NCBI GenBank assembly: GCA_002914845.1
Contig: JXTC01000059.1
Location: forward strand, 95,648-159,647
From: Trema orientale
Lineage: Eukaryota > Streptophyta > Magnoliopsida > Rosales > Cannabaceae
DNA length: 64,000 bases
Direction: 5' to 3'
The notes beneath the pieces are model-generated. The model searched no databases. It worked only from the letters and a program-made list of their open reading frames with translations, and was not told where the DNA came from. Position 1 is the first letter of the stretch. Every line of letters begins with the position of its first letter. This document shows, in pieces, positions 23,690-34,639 of this stretch. A program made the translations under genes and the position numbers.

Positions 23690-24103
23690 TTGGATAATTA
23701 TCGTTTGAATTGATATAATTCATTCAAGTTGAGATAACTCATTCGAATTAAGCTAAATAATTCAAATTTAGATAAATATTTAAATATTTAAATTATTTTC
23801 TAGATAAATATGCCAGCGAATATACGGCATAGAGTTGTAATCGACCGTGACTCTTTTCCTATAAATAGAGGTCTACAATCACATTTTCGAACAAGTTAAA
23901 AAAACACTCTAGAGCTCTGTAATACTCTCTCATAATAAAAAATACAGTGGACGTAGGTCATCTTTTTCGGGTTGAACCATTATAAAAATTATTTCTCTTT
24001 TTACTTTTCCGTCGATAATTTCATAAAACTTGGCTGGATTCGAATTTGGTTACTTTTTCTGTTGACAACACCTCCATCAACAAAGACTAATATCATATCC
24101 TTA
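23690..24103 (+). repeat. Tat-type LTR remnant, plus orientation
   Basis: A TATA box CCTATAAATAGAGG lies at about 23859, followed by an R-U5-like region with GTGGACGTAGGTCAT...GGTTGAACC, the layout common at plant LTR transcript starts. It ends with GACAACACCTCCATCAACA at about 24103, a TG/CA-type LTR end almost identical in reverse complement to the end of the LTR starting at 24128. No PBS follows, so it is a solo or 3' LTR. The left boundary is not resolved. Confidence 0.55.
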
Positions 24104-24127
24104 TTTATATAGGGTCATATATGTTCG

Positions 24128-24455
24128 TGTTGACGGAGGTTTTGTCAACAATGAATTTAGAAAATTGTAAGATGTGGCTTGTATGTGAAAATAGTTGATA
24201 AAGCAAAGCAAATAAGGAGACAAGAATTTTATAGTGGTTCAGCCCCAAAAAAGATGAGCCTACATCTACTATTCTTCACTATTTTCTGGAGAATTACAAG
24301 AGTTTCACTAAGTCTCAAGGTGAGAGCAAAGAGAGAATTACAGAGTGTATAGTGAAGTGATTGTGAGATAATTGTATCGTAAAAAATTATGTGACTGAGC
24401 CTCATTTATATAGGTGAGGGTGGCTCAATATTTTCCCAATTGTGAAAACGGGTAA
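24128..24455 (-). repeat. Truncated 3' LTR of gypsy element 2
   Basis: It starts TGTTGACGGAGG and matches the right LTR for about 328 bp, including the minus-strand TATA region CCTATATAAATG at about 24400-24412. After GGGTAA at 24455 similarity stops. The upstream U3 and the expected polypurine tract are missing, so a deletion joins the LTR core to the accessory-ORF side. Confidence 0.82.
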
Positions 24456-24602
24456 CTGGGATTAGGCAAGGAAGTCTTCACATAGCTGATCTCCCAGAGG
24501 ACCAGTGCCCTCAACATGTTATAGATGCACCCGAATACTCGTTCGATCATCAATATGTAGAGGGTAAATAGTCCTGTGATGGTATTAAGCCCAATTGCAC
24601 AT
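24456..24602 (+). other. Junction between truncated LTR and accessory ORF
   Basis: Not LTR-like and less AT-rich. It may be the first exon or leader of the accessory ORF. A CACATAG at about 24597-24603 just before the open frame could be a splice acceptor, but no start codon can be assigned. Confidence 0.35.
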
Positions 24603-26427
24603 AGGCGAAGATTGAGAAGATAAAGAAACAGTACAGTCTCGATCCAGAATTGAAAATCTTAACTCTAACTGAGTTCAATCGCCCAAACATACCCCCACTC
24701 AGATACGCCGTATTCATTGACACGCTAATGCGAGCTGGAGTTCATCTCCCTCTTAATCTATACATACAGTCCGTAGTTGATTACTATGGCATTGTTCCAT
24801 TCCAGCTTACTCCCAACACCTATAGATATATGGTAGGACTATATATACTATATCATAAGCATAAATTAGGAATTCCCAGCCTAGGGAAGTTCGCATGGTT
24901 CTACTGTCTTAAGTCGAATCCCTCTGATATAGGCTTCTATTATGCTGCAAATGGTCAGGCTCTGATGCGAAGACCATTTCCAATGTTAGAAATAACATGG
25001 GCAAGTGGAAAGATGGCTTCTTCCACTATGAGTACGCCAAAAATAGGTTTTCTCATCACGCTAGTAAGTACTCACCCTATTATGTTCATGCGTTGTATAT
25101 TTCATTTATTCTAACATATTCTCTTACATCTCGCAGTTCATAGAGACGAGCGACCTGCTTTGAATTCTGAGCAGCTTCTTCAGGTTGGAAAGATCAACTC
25201 ACTCCCTGAAGAAGAATTTAACTGGAAAACCCTAGGAACAACTAAAAATCTGCTCGCATCCGGTCTCTTTCCGAAAGGTGCGAGCCTCCCAGCATTTGCG
25301 AATCACCCAAGGGGTACTCCAAGCCCAAAGAAGAAAAAACAAGCTTCGAGCTCAAAGAAGCGGAAGGTGCCTTCGACTTCGAGGACCTCCAGCTCGAAGA
25401 AACAAAAAGGCGAAAAGCAGATAATCCCAACACCTTCAGCCACTGAAGGTAAAATTAGCTCCTCCTTTCGTTGTCATGTTTTTAAAGTCTTCACATACTA
25501 ATTGTAACATCTTCCTATAGATATGACAAGAATAGGTAATGGTCTCTGAGCACCTCTAACTACTCTGGGTTCTCGATCAAGATCGTGGACCCCTAAGAAT
25601 GCTCCTCCAGCCTCAAAGAGGAAAGAGAAGGTTGATACTTCAAAGAAGAGGAAGGTTGCCTTCGAGGACATCCCACAAAGTTCGCCTCCTCCGCAATCTA
25701 TTACGAACCAGCCCGAGCCTTTAAGTAAACAACCGGCTTCTTCTTCCTCTGGGATTCCGAGCCAGTTGATAAAGACGAAGAGTTCCTCGTACTCCTCCGT
25801 CAACTGCCAGAGAAGGCTGGTCTAAGTACGGCATTCATCGATCGCTTCACCTCTGAAGAACGCTAGGAGAGGATGAAGTGGAGGCCAGCCAAGGTCGCAT
25901 TCAGTGTCGCAATGCGAATGTTGGCCAATGTAAGCATCATCTTCTCCACTCACATTTTACGATGCACTTTTCTTGTACTAATAACTTTGTTTTCAGACTG
26001 CTGCAACTGCTGTACTAATGTATGATCCAATCCTCGAATGAATGGAGAAAGGGGAAAAAGTTGAAGAAATTACCCAGATATGCGAGGAGCTGAAGTAGAC
26101 TCGCGAAGAAGAAAAGAAGAATTACGAGTTTGAAAGAAAACAACTGTAGGAGGCATTGGCCAAGGAAAAGCTGGAGAAGGAGAAGCTCGAGGAGAAGATA
26201 AAAGAGCTCGAGGAGACCATCTCCCAACACTTAAGGCCACTGAAGGCAAAGTGCTCAAAGACAAGGCCAGCAACATCGCCACATCGACTATCATATATAA
26301 TATCTTCTGTAAACATCCGGAGTTCGACCTCTTTTTCCGTAGCACAAATATTGTTGAACTTATTGAGAGCTGGAAAGCTGACGAGGCTACTGAAGAAGCT
26401 GTTAACAAGGATGCTCCTGTAGAATAA
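24603..26427 (+). pseudogene. Intron-containing antisense accessory ORF (PF04195-like, NLS-like and coiled-coil parts)
   Basis: Four plus-strand exons can be traced. Exon 1 (about 24603-25063) has the plant putative gypsy-type transposon pattern (PF04195): LRYAVFIDTLMRAGVHLPL, then QLTPNTYRYMVGLYIL, then KWKDGFFHYE after a one-base frameshift near 24985. Intron 1 is 25064-25136 (GTAAGT...CGCAG). Exon 2 (25137-25448) keeps frame across the junction and is Lys/Ser-rich (SPKKKKQ, SSKKRKV), NLS-like. Intron 2 is 25449-25520. Exon 3 (25521-25929) has a second SKKRKV block, stops and a frameshift near 25760. Intron 3 is about 25930-25997 (GTAAGC...TTTCAG). Exon 4 encodes a coiled coil (KEKLEKEKLEEKIKELEE) and, after another shift near 26250, a C-terminal tail ending at TAA 26425-26427. 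The role is unknown; it is a feature of some Tat elements. Confidence 0.75.
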
Positions 26428-26955
26428 TATTTTATTTTTATTTTTTGTAATCAAGTTTATAAAATTTAAGACAAATGCGGGCTCGCCCCGTTTATTTTGT
26501 AATATTTTGCCGCACACGGGTGCAAGCTTATATTTATGATATGGTTTTATTCCTGCAAAACAACTTTGTCAAAAGCAAAAGCACATCGCATAATAATATA
26601 TAGATGCATAATTTACCCAAGTAGTCAATCACTGAGTGACTGATCAGTACGCTATTACGATTCGAATCCAACTAACTTAAAATGGATTTTAAGCATTAGG
26701 ATGGGTTAGGTCACTTAAGAAAAACAACGAACATGAGTGATGTGAACTCAATATTTGTTTTTCAAAAGTTCCATGTCAGTAGAATTTATAGCAATATATC
26801 ACATCGAACTATGGATGTTTTGCTTAGTCGCTTTTTTTTTCGAGGAGGGATATCACGTAATACGAAATGCTAAGGCATGAAACGAGGGGAAAATCCTAAG
26901 ATTTTTTAGAAATTTTAGAAATTTGGCAATTTTTTTAGAAATTTTAGAAAATTGG
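26428..26955. other. Spacer between accessory ORF and integrase
   Basis: Non-coding. It holds a 28-bp duplication at about 26900-26956 (TTTTTTAGAAATTTTAGAAA twice, one base apart in phase) next to the truncated integrase end. The integrase C-terminal domain is missing here, so part of pol has been deleted. Confidence 0.6.
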
Positions 26956-28040
26956 CGATCCAAAATTCTAACCTCTCTAAATGAACGTTTGCCCATAATA
27001 CTTCTAGAAGTATGTCCGGCCAAGCTCCCTTATGTTCTTCAAGCTTCATTTTCAGGTTCTATTTTAGTAAATCGTTTATAGCTTCGACCTGACCATTGGC
27101 TTCTGGATGAACAACAGCGGAGAAGCTTTTCTTAATGCCTAAGTTATTGCAGAAGTTGTGAAACTCATCGCAGTAGAATTGTTTTCCATTATCAGAAACT
27201 ATAGTATGCAGTTCACCATATCGACAAATTATAGACTTGTAAACAAAATCTATCATCTTCTTCGCAGAAATAGTACTTAAGGCTTCAACTTCTGTCCATT
27301 TGGTGAAATAATCAACTGCGACCACTGCATAATTCAATCCACCACGAGCCAATAGGAGCGTCCCAATAATATCAAGTCTCTATACTGCGCCACGGACTAG
27401 TCATTGAAGTAAGAGGAACATGAGGCAATCTAGGAATAGTTGCAAACATTTGACATTTGTCGCACCTTCTGGCAAATTCCATTGCATCCTTCTTCATAGT
27501 AGGCCAAAAATACCCTTGTCTGAGAGCTTTGTTTACAAGTGTCTGCCCCCCTAGAATGATTCTCACATATCCCTTCATGAATTTCCCTCATAATGTAGTG
27601 TGCTTTTTCTTCGTCAACACATAACAATAATGGCGAGGTAAAACTTCTCTGATAGAGCTTCCCATCATAGATGATATAGCGAGTTACTTTCATTCGAAGT
27701 TGCTTCGCATCGTCTTTATTTTCAGGAAGGTCGCCATCTTGTAGAAATTTGATTATAGGATCCATCCACGAAGGTTTTTGGTCGACTGGTATAGTTACTT
27801 GAGGCTCTACTTCGATACTTAGTTTTGCAAGGAATTCGACAGGAACCACTTTCAGCAATTCTGCATCTTTAGTCGAGGTTAGTTTGGCTAGAGCATCTGC
27901 CTGAGTGTTTTTAGTACGGGGAAGCAGCTGGATGCTATAAGCGGTAAACGTCGAAAGAAGTCTTTGCACCTCTTGTAGATAGGCCAACATTTTTCCCCCT
28001 CTGGCTTGGTAGTCTCCAATCACTTGACAAACGATCAACT
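26956..28040 (-). pseudogene. Gypsy element 2 integrase with HHCC finger
   Basis: The frame 27352-27059 is the catalytic core: D14 (VAVDYFTKW), D54 (IVSDNGKQF) and E90 (GQVEAIND), spaced D-x39-D-x35-E as in retroviral-type integrases. Upstream, 27578-27372 holds the finger end (RRCDKCQMF) and 28038-27430 the linker (TKNTQADALAKL... through KLYQRSF). The overlap of the last two frames shows an indel near 27540. The core ends about 26960 (KGAWPDILLEVLWA) without a C-terminal domain. The DDE triad is intact in sequence, but the gene is broken. Confidence 0.88.
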
Positions 28041-28760
28041 AGGAATCATTATGTACCTCGATCATTTCCACTCTCATTTCTTGTGTGAGCTTGAGTCCAG
28101 CTATTAATGCCTCGTACTCTGCTTCATTTTTCGATGCTGGAAATCTGAAGCAAAGTGTACAATGGATATTATGTCCCTATGGACTAATTAACGTCAAACT
28201 CGCACCAGCACCATTATCTTTTGGCAATCCATCAACATAGAGTTTCCACAGTTTGGTTAGATCCATAACAGGTTTCTCAATTACTTCTATAGGAAGAGTG
28301 ACATCGTAAGTGAACTCTGCAATAAAATCTGCGAGAGCTTGACCCTTGATCGCAGTTTGAGGTCAAAAATTAATGTCGAATTGACTCAACACGACCGCCC
28401 ACTTGAGTAATTGTCCTGACGCCTCAAGTTTTTGTAAAACCTGTTTCAATGGAAAGTTTGTGAAAACCTTGATGGAGTGTGCATGAAAATAAGATCGAAG
28501 CTTTCTTGATGTAATGACAAGCGCTAATGCCAACTTCTCCATCTTTGGATATCTCGTTTCGTGATCGAGTAGTCTTTGGCTTACATAATATACAGGTCGC
28601 TGTATTTTTTCTTCTTCTCGAATTAATGCAGCGCTTGTCGCATATTTGGAAACGGCGAGGTATAAATATAACCTTTCCCCTAGCTTTGGCTTTGACAAGA
28701 GTAGAGGAGAATCCAAGTTTTTCATCAAATCTTGGAACACGTGCTCGTACTTTTCCGTCT
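28041..28760 (-). pseudogene. Gypsy element 2 RNase H region
   Basis: 28270-28041 carries the RNase H core in broken frames (GLPKDNGAGASLTL, then NEAEYEALIAGL). 28740-28363 carries the RT-RNase H connection domain (LAVSKYATSAALIREEE, VYYVSQRLLDHE, YPKMEKLALAL). Stops at about 28365 and 28040 separate the parts. Confidence 0.85.
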
Positions 28761-29620
28761 ACTCGAACTTCTTCGATCTTTCAGCACTTCGAAGAATGGT
28801 TGGCATTTGTCGGTTGATCTTAAGATAAATCGACTTAGTGCAGCCACTGTTCCGGCCAGGCTTTGCACATCTTTGGGTTTGTGAGTGACTACATGTCAAT
28901 CAGTTCTTGGATCTTTTGAGGATTAGCTTCGATACCTCCCTGATTGACCATAAATCCAATAAACTTCCCAGATCATACCCTGAACGCATACTTCTGGGAG
29001 TTCAGCTTCATCTGATACTTTTGAAAAATTTTGAACATCTCGTCAAGGTGCTTGACGTGATCTTTAGCTTTCTTCGACTTTACCAACATATCATCAACAT
29101 ACACCTCCATTGTCTTTCCAATTTGTTTCGTGAACATCATATTGACAAGACACTGATAAGTTGCTCCTATATTAATGAGTCCGAATGACATCTTCTTATA
29201 ACAATACAATCATCGATCAGTGATGAACGAGGTATGCTCTTCATCTAGCTCGAACATGGGAATTTGGTTGTATCCAGAATACGCATGCATAAAACTTAGC
29301 AATTCAGGCCCAGACATCGCATCTACAAGCTGGTCGATTCTTGGAAGTAGAAAACTGTCTTTCGGGCATGCTTTATTGAGATCTGTAAAGTCAATACATG
29401 TCCTCCACTTTCCATTAGGTTTTTTCACCAAAACTAGATTTTCAAGCCAGTTCGGGTAAAAAGATTCCCTGATGAATTCGATCTCGAGCAGCTTCTCGAC
29501 CTCCTCCTTCAATGTGATGTAGCGTTTTAGATCCATCGCCCTTCTTTTCTGCTGTACGGGCTTCTTTGTTGTATCAATATTGAGGCGGTGGCACATAACA
29601 TTGGGATCAATCCCCACTAT
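28761..29620 (-). pseudogene. Gypsy element 2 reverse transcriptase
   Basis: Two adjoining frames. 29617-29210 holds the fingers and palm start (NGKWRTCIDFTDLNKACPK, LLPRIDQLVDAMSG). 29209-28973 holds the palm with the catalytic YVDDMLVKSK. A frameshift at 29209/29210 separates them, and the thumb follows to about 28761 with stops. Closely related to the RT at 10707-11264 of element 1. Confidence 0.9.
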
Positions 29621-30170
29621 ATTCTAATGTTGCCATGCAAAGACATCCAAGTTCGCTTTTAGAAATGCGACCAATGCAGTCCGCACGGGTTCTTGAAGCT
29701 TCACTCCGATTCTTACCACCTTTGAAGACTCGTCGATTGATAAATCATCCAAGTCTTCAATGGGTCTAGTCTTGACCTCTCCATTGATTTTCCATGGGTC
29801 GAGGTCTTCGATTGATGTTTCGCTTGATGATTCTTTCTGTAGCTGGACCATCATTGTGCGAGATGTTATATCTCTCATTGCAAGCTTTAAAGAATTGTTA
29901 TAATAGGACCGCACATCATATTGATTGCCTCGCACTTCGTCTACTCCATGTTGAGTCGAAAACTTCATGATAAGATGATAAATCGAAGTAAGAGCTCGAA
30001 GTTCCCGCAAGGTTGGTCATCCTAGTATGGCACTGAAAGCAAAAGGGCAGTCTACTACCAAGAATTAAGTCATCACTGTTGAAACTCTAGGATAAGTTCC
30101 AAAGTTCACTCAGCATTGTGCTATCGCCAGTAAATCCATAGAGCGGAGTGATAGCGGATTTTAAATCACT
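29621..30170 (-). pseudogene. Gypsy element 2 protease C-part and protease-RT linker
   Basis: 30010-29624 encodes the linker with KFSTQHGVDEVRGNQ and an acidic EDLDDLSIDES stretch, ending DVFAWQH next to RT. 30170-30011 carries the protease C-part (ITPLYGFTGDS). The protease N-part is 1.5 kb away at about 31665-31800, because a solo LTR splits it. Confidence 0.82.
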
Positions 30171-30175
30171 ATCAA

Positions 30176-31664
30176 TGTCTACGCTCAAAATATACTAGCG
30201 GCTATCGCAGTATAGATTAAGGTGTCGATCCCACAGAGAAGTAAATCAACAATAAAAGGCAACGAAAAATAGAAAGAAAAATTGAAAATAAAAATAAACT
30301 GAGCAAGAAATTGAAATAATAGCAAAATAATAAATGAAAATACTAATATGAGAAAACAAGGCTTCAAGATTCACTTAATTGATCGTCTAACTGTTACCTA
30401 CTTTGATTCCTATTTATCACTCAATTATATGTTTCACATCCCAAACACATAACCGGAAAATATGACAATTAAGAACAAATATTAATCTAAATTATTTAAT
30501 ATGAGAAATTCTTCCAATTAATACCAAAATAATCTATCTTATTAGTTATCTAAGATCGACAATATATCACAGGGACAATACTGCAGTAAAAGATCAACTA
30601 ATAAAATAAATATAATTATAATCTAGTTTAAATCACCACATAAAGAAAGCATGACTGAATTTATATGAGAAACTAGAAAATAATATATTGAAAATAAAAA
30701 TATTGAAGAATTTAACAAACCAAATATATAAGCGTTGAAGCACTCCCAGGAATCAAGGCTGGAGAACAGATAAACTACACAACTAAGATCATCTCTCTAG
30801 CCTCTCTAAAAACTAGCCTGATGTTGAACTCATCTCACACTGTCTCTCTAGAAAAAGTAGAGTTTTCTCTCTCAAAATTGGTGTGTCTTTTTCCTCTCAC
30901 GTTCTGGGGTATTTATAGCTAAGATTGGAGTGTTGTGCAAGTTCCCACGTCTCCAAAGGTGGCTTCTGATTGGTCATGTGATGTGTCAATTTCTCACAAT
31001 TTCTTCTTTCCTTTTCTCTCTCTTCCTCCCGTTTACTCACATTTTCTGGGCTTTGGGCTGTGATCCCATGCGGCCGAAACCCATGCGCGCGGCACGAAAC
31101 TCGCGGTTGATTGGCTGACAAAACGGTCAAAGTCAGTAGGCTGAGGTGGCGCCTCTTGACTGGACGAAAATCCGGTTGCACGAAAGAGGCGCAGCATTGG
31201 ATCCGGCACGGCCTGGTGGACTGCAGCAGACGCGGGGCCCACATGTCGGCTGGCTTCAGACGCGCCTGTACTCGCGCGTGTGCTGCACGCGCCCGCCTGG
31301 TAGATTTGGAGCTTGATCGGACGGCTGAAAACGCGCCTGGCATTCTTTCCCTACTCGCGCGATTTGGCTTCTTTTTTTCCGAGTTTTGTTTTCTTTTTCT
31401 TTAATCTAAAATCAAAAACAAATTTTAATTAATAATAAAATTAAATTAAATCAAATTTTAAACCTAATTAAAAATATAATCCGAATTAAATTTTCCTAAA
31501 CTAATTAAAATAAAAGAAATCTAATAAAATTAAATAAAAAATATATCTAAATACTAAAAATCAACTTAACAATAAAATAACCTAAATTAAACTAAAAATC
31601 ACTAAAAACACACAAAATATTTAAGAAAAAGAACATAAATAACTCTATTTTCATAGAGTTATCA
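30176..31664 (-). repeat. Solo LTR inserted in the gypsy protease
   Basis: 1489 bp with ends TGTCTACG and AGAGTTATCA on the plus strand (minus-strand start TGATAACTCTATG). Flanks are ATCAA (30171-30175) and ATCAC (31665-31669), a 5-bp duplication with one change. Removing it rejoins the protease reading ...KKMGLSD to LKSAITPLYGF. A long purine/pyrimidine-biased middle and a GC-rich segment (31050-31340) lie inside. No coding or PBS is seen, so this is a single LTR left by recombination. The open frames at 30897-31404 on both strands are by-products of the GC-rich part. Confidence 0.85.
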
Positions 31665-33797
31665 ATCACTCAACCCCATCTTTTTGAAGGTATCATAGTA
31701 TAAGATGTCGACAGCACTCTCATTATCGACTAATACTCGCCATAGTTGCGTGCTCCCATAGTTGATCTTAATGACGAGTGCATCGTTATGTGGGTAATGG
31801 ACCTCTCTTGCATCTTGCTCTGTAAAGGTAATGTCCATATCCGATACTTGCTGAAACTTCTGTGGTCACTGTTCGAGGTGCATTACATTAGTCAATGGCT
31901 GTTGTTGAGCTTCCCGTGCATACTTATCCTGTGCCCTCCTCGAATCTCCTCCTACATGCGGTCCTCCGAAGATGGTTTGTACTTTGTGTTGAACCTCAGA
32001 AGGCTGCTGTTGGTTTTCTTTTCTCCTCTCATTGTTCTGCCTGGTATACTGCCATAATTGCCTTTCTCTAATTAACTATTTGATCTCATCTTTCAGGGCA
32101 TAGCAGTTATTGGTGTCGTACCCAATATCATTGTGATATCGGCAGAACTTGTTGAGATCACATTTAGTTCTATCCTGTTTTATTAGTTCCGGCTGACGAT
32201 ATCACTTCTGTTGATTTATGACCGCATAAATATAATCTATGGATGCACTCAGTTCGGTGTAATTGTTGAACCGCAGGGGAGCCTTTGGAATTTTTTGCTT
32301 CTTTGGTTTAGGCTGCTTTTCAGCTGGTTGCTCGTTCTTCCTCTTCTTCGACTTCTTGTCATTGTTACTGTTGGTTGTTGTGGTCGCATCTTTATTCGTG
32401 TTTTTTTCTCATTCCTTCTTCATCTTATGAAGATTTTACCGAGAAGATTCCACCCTCAGATGTCGACTAACTCTCCAATAGAAGTCTTCAAGAGTCCTAC
32501 ATTCTCGCTCTAGCAACTCTTCCCATAGTTTCGTCTCTGGTCGTACTCTAGCCATCATTAAGGTCAGGACTTCTTTTTCAGGCGGGTTGTTGACCTTTGC
32601 CAACTCTGATGTAAAACGATTGAGGTAAGATCGTAGAATTTCCTCTGGACCTTGTTGAATTGCAGACAGACTAATTAATAGAGCAATAAAGTTCTTTGCA
32701 GCCTGAAATTATCTTAAGAATGGGGTCTGAAGTTGTTGCTAGGACGAGATCGAATCAGGCTAAAGTCCTTGGAACCACTTCTTCGCTGCACCTGTGAGGG
32801 TTATAGCAAAACACCTATAACGTGCGAGGTCATCGATCTGGTGGAGCTCCATCAGGTCATTGAAGTGATCCATATGGTCATGTGGATCAGTTTTTCCATC
32901 AAAAGTGTTTATGGTGGGAAGTTTGAATCCAGCAAGAAGTGCAGCTGCTCGAACTTCTTCGTTGAATGGTGATTGACGATTTCCATCTGCGAGCTCATCA
33001 TCCCATCCAGCAAGTGCATCTAATACGATCCTCAAATTGTGAATGTCAATGTTAGGAGGAAATATATTGTCTCTTGCTGGTAGTCTTTGGTCGCTATTAT
33101 CTCGACATAAGATAGGTTGATTAGACAGGATCTACAGTGACCTTTTTGAAGATTCCATAGAAATAGTATAACGTGATAAAGTTCGATTGTTATGATGCGA
33201 TGTGAATCGCTGACAACTACCGCTTTGATGTCGTTGTTCTAGATGTTATCTTAGGTCTGTAGAGTTTTGACTTGGCTCCCTGCTAATTCTTTCAAAAATA
33301 CTTTTCGATTAACGATTTTGCTCATTGCTTAAATGATCACGGTTAGCGGGTGTTCTCTTAGAGGGTTGTCCATGATCACAGTCTGTACTCGAACTCCCAG
33401 TTCTAGATTCCTATGGTAAGTTTGCGGCTACTCCTTTTCCCTTAGAAGCGCGATCTGCATGGCGCTCCTGATGGATCCTGGGCTGTAATTTCCCACATCC
33501 TGGATTTGAATCCCTCTTTCTGGTCATTGGGCAGGGCGATCTTTGGGACATTCGTGCTGTGGTAGAGTGACCATCTGCCCTTCAGCAAGTCGCCTCAGAA
33601 GAGTCATTGATCTGCTTGGTGATTTGCTGAAGGTTTGCTAGAGCATCCTCCATGCGATCTTGTCTCTAGACGATATTCTCCTCAGGTGCGATCACAGCTA
33701 GCTGATCCTGAGCAGGATCGGCCTGTGTAGCAGTAGCACTTTGAGGCTGATTTTGGCTAACTCCAGCATTCCTGGTAATGTTTCTAGTATTTGCCAT
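31665..33797 (-). pseudogene. Gypsy element 2 gag and protease N-part
   Basis: An ATG on the minus strand at 33797-33795 starts the product (MANTRNITRNAGVSQNQPQ), 59 bp inside the LTR, a natural gag start. The gag core is at 33035-32760: LPTINTFDGKTDPHDHMDHF and then TLTGAAKKWFQGL. A zinc-knuckle remnant and a lysine-rich linker lie at about 32100-32400 in broken frames. The protease active-site loop VDNESAVDILYYD is read at about 31740-31690. Several stops (for example near 33665 and 32760). Confidence 0.85.
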
Positions 33798-33840
33798 TGT
33801 CGAATAAGCAAAATTGATGAACACTTTGCTGGAATAGCCC

Positions 33841-33854
33841 TCCTTCTAGCGCCA
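33841..33854 (-). other. PBS of gypsy element 2
   Basis: The minus strand reads TGGCGCTAGAAGGA two bases inside the LTR, a TGGCGC...-type primer site as used by plant Tat/Athila gypsy elements. Confidence 0.75.
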
Positions 33855-33856
33855 AT

Positions 33857-34593
33857 TATTGACGGAGATTTTGTGAACAACGAATTTAGGAAATTACAAG
33901 ATGCGGCTTATGTGTGAAAAGGGTTGATAAAGCAAAGCAAATAAGGAGAATTTTATACTGGTTCAGCCCTAAAAAGGATGAGCCTAGATCCACTGTTCTT
34001 CACTATTTTCTAGAGAATTACAAAAGTTTCTCTAAGTCTAAAGATGAGAGCAAAGAGAGAATTACAGAGTGTATAGTGAAGTGATTATGTGATAATTGTG
34101 TTGTGAAAAATTACGAGACTGAGCCCTCTTTATATAGGTGAGGGTGGCTCAATATTTTCCCAATTGTGAAAACGGGTAAGTACATAATCAGAAAATATAA
34201 TTTCGGGTAATAATACAAAATTGGGTAATAACTAATAAATGGATTGCTTGTTCTCTACCTAGAAGATTGTTTCCCTTTCTTGTAGATTACGCATTTGTAG
34301 AAGATTGATCTAGTTTCATTTTCTGCTGATCGCACACTATTCATCCGGAGGATGTCACACTTCGATCAGAAAGGCACATATGCGACCTTAATGCATTTAT
34401 CTCAGTTGTTGACTTTCCTTTCCTGGCGTTGACTAATATGTAGATTTTAGATCGCATAACAATACGTACTTCGTTGCATTTGATATCAAAATTAGGCTAT
34501 ATGATCAGTGATAGGAGCCTCCAGAAAGGGCTATTAACTAATGAATCTATCTCTGTTGACCAAAAAAGAATTCTTAGGTCGCATTACTAAAAT
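33857..34593 (-). repeat. 5' LTR of gypsy element 2
   Basis: It starts TATTGACGGAG (second base changed from the G seen in the left LTR). A minus-strand TATA box (CCTATATAAAGAGG) lies at about 34127-34140. The first 323 bp match 24128-24455. The outer end at 34593 is inferred only from the flanking GTTCG shared with the left side. Confidence 0.7.
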
Positions 34594-34639
34594 GTTCGAG
34601 GTGATAACTGCCAGAAATTAGAATATTAGAGCAGTTGTA

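Larger units (their letters stand above)
24128..34593 (-). mobile_element. Ty3/gypsy element 2 (Tat/Retand-like) with antisense accessory ORF
   Basis: The LTR sequence at 33857-34179 is repeated at 24128-24455. Between them, right to left, lie PBS, gag, protease, RT, RNase H and integrase on the minus strand, then an opposed plus-strand accessory ORF before the 3' LTR. This order, with an extra antisense ORF between pol and 3' LTR, is known from Tat-lineage elements. GTTCG occurs just left of 24128 (24123-24127) and at 34594-34598, a possible target duplication, although the right LTR end would then not be the canonical CA. A 1.49 kb solo LTR interrupts the protease. Stops and frameshifts make it non-autonomous. 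Confidence 0.85.

Noticed and set aside
24650..25114. Host gene interpretation of the plus-strand 154-residue frame
   Set aside because: It lies between the integrase and LTR of a gypsy element and resembles PF04195 transposon proteins, so it belongs to the element.
30897..31404. Overlapping frames on both strands (148 and 97 residues)
   Set aside because: They lie in the GC-rich part of a solo LTR and have no recognisable domain.
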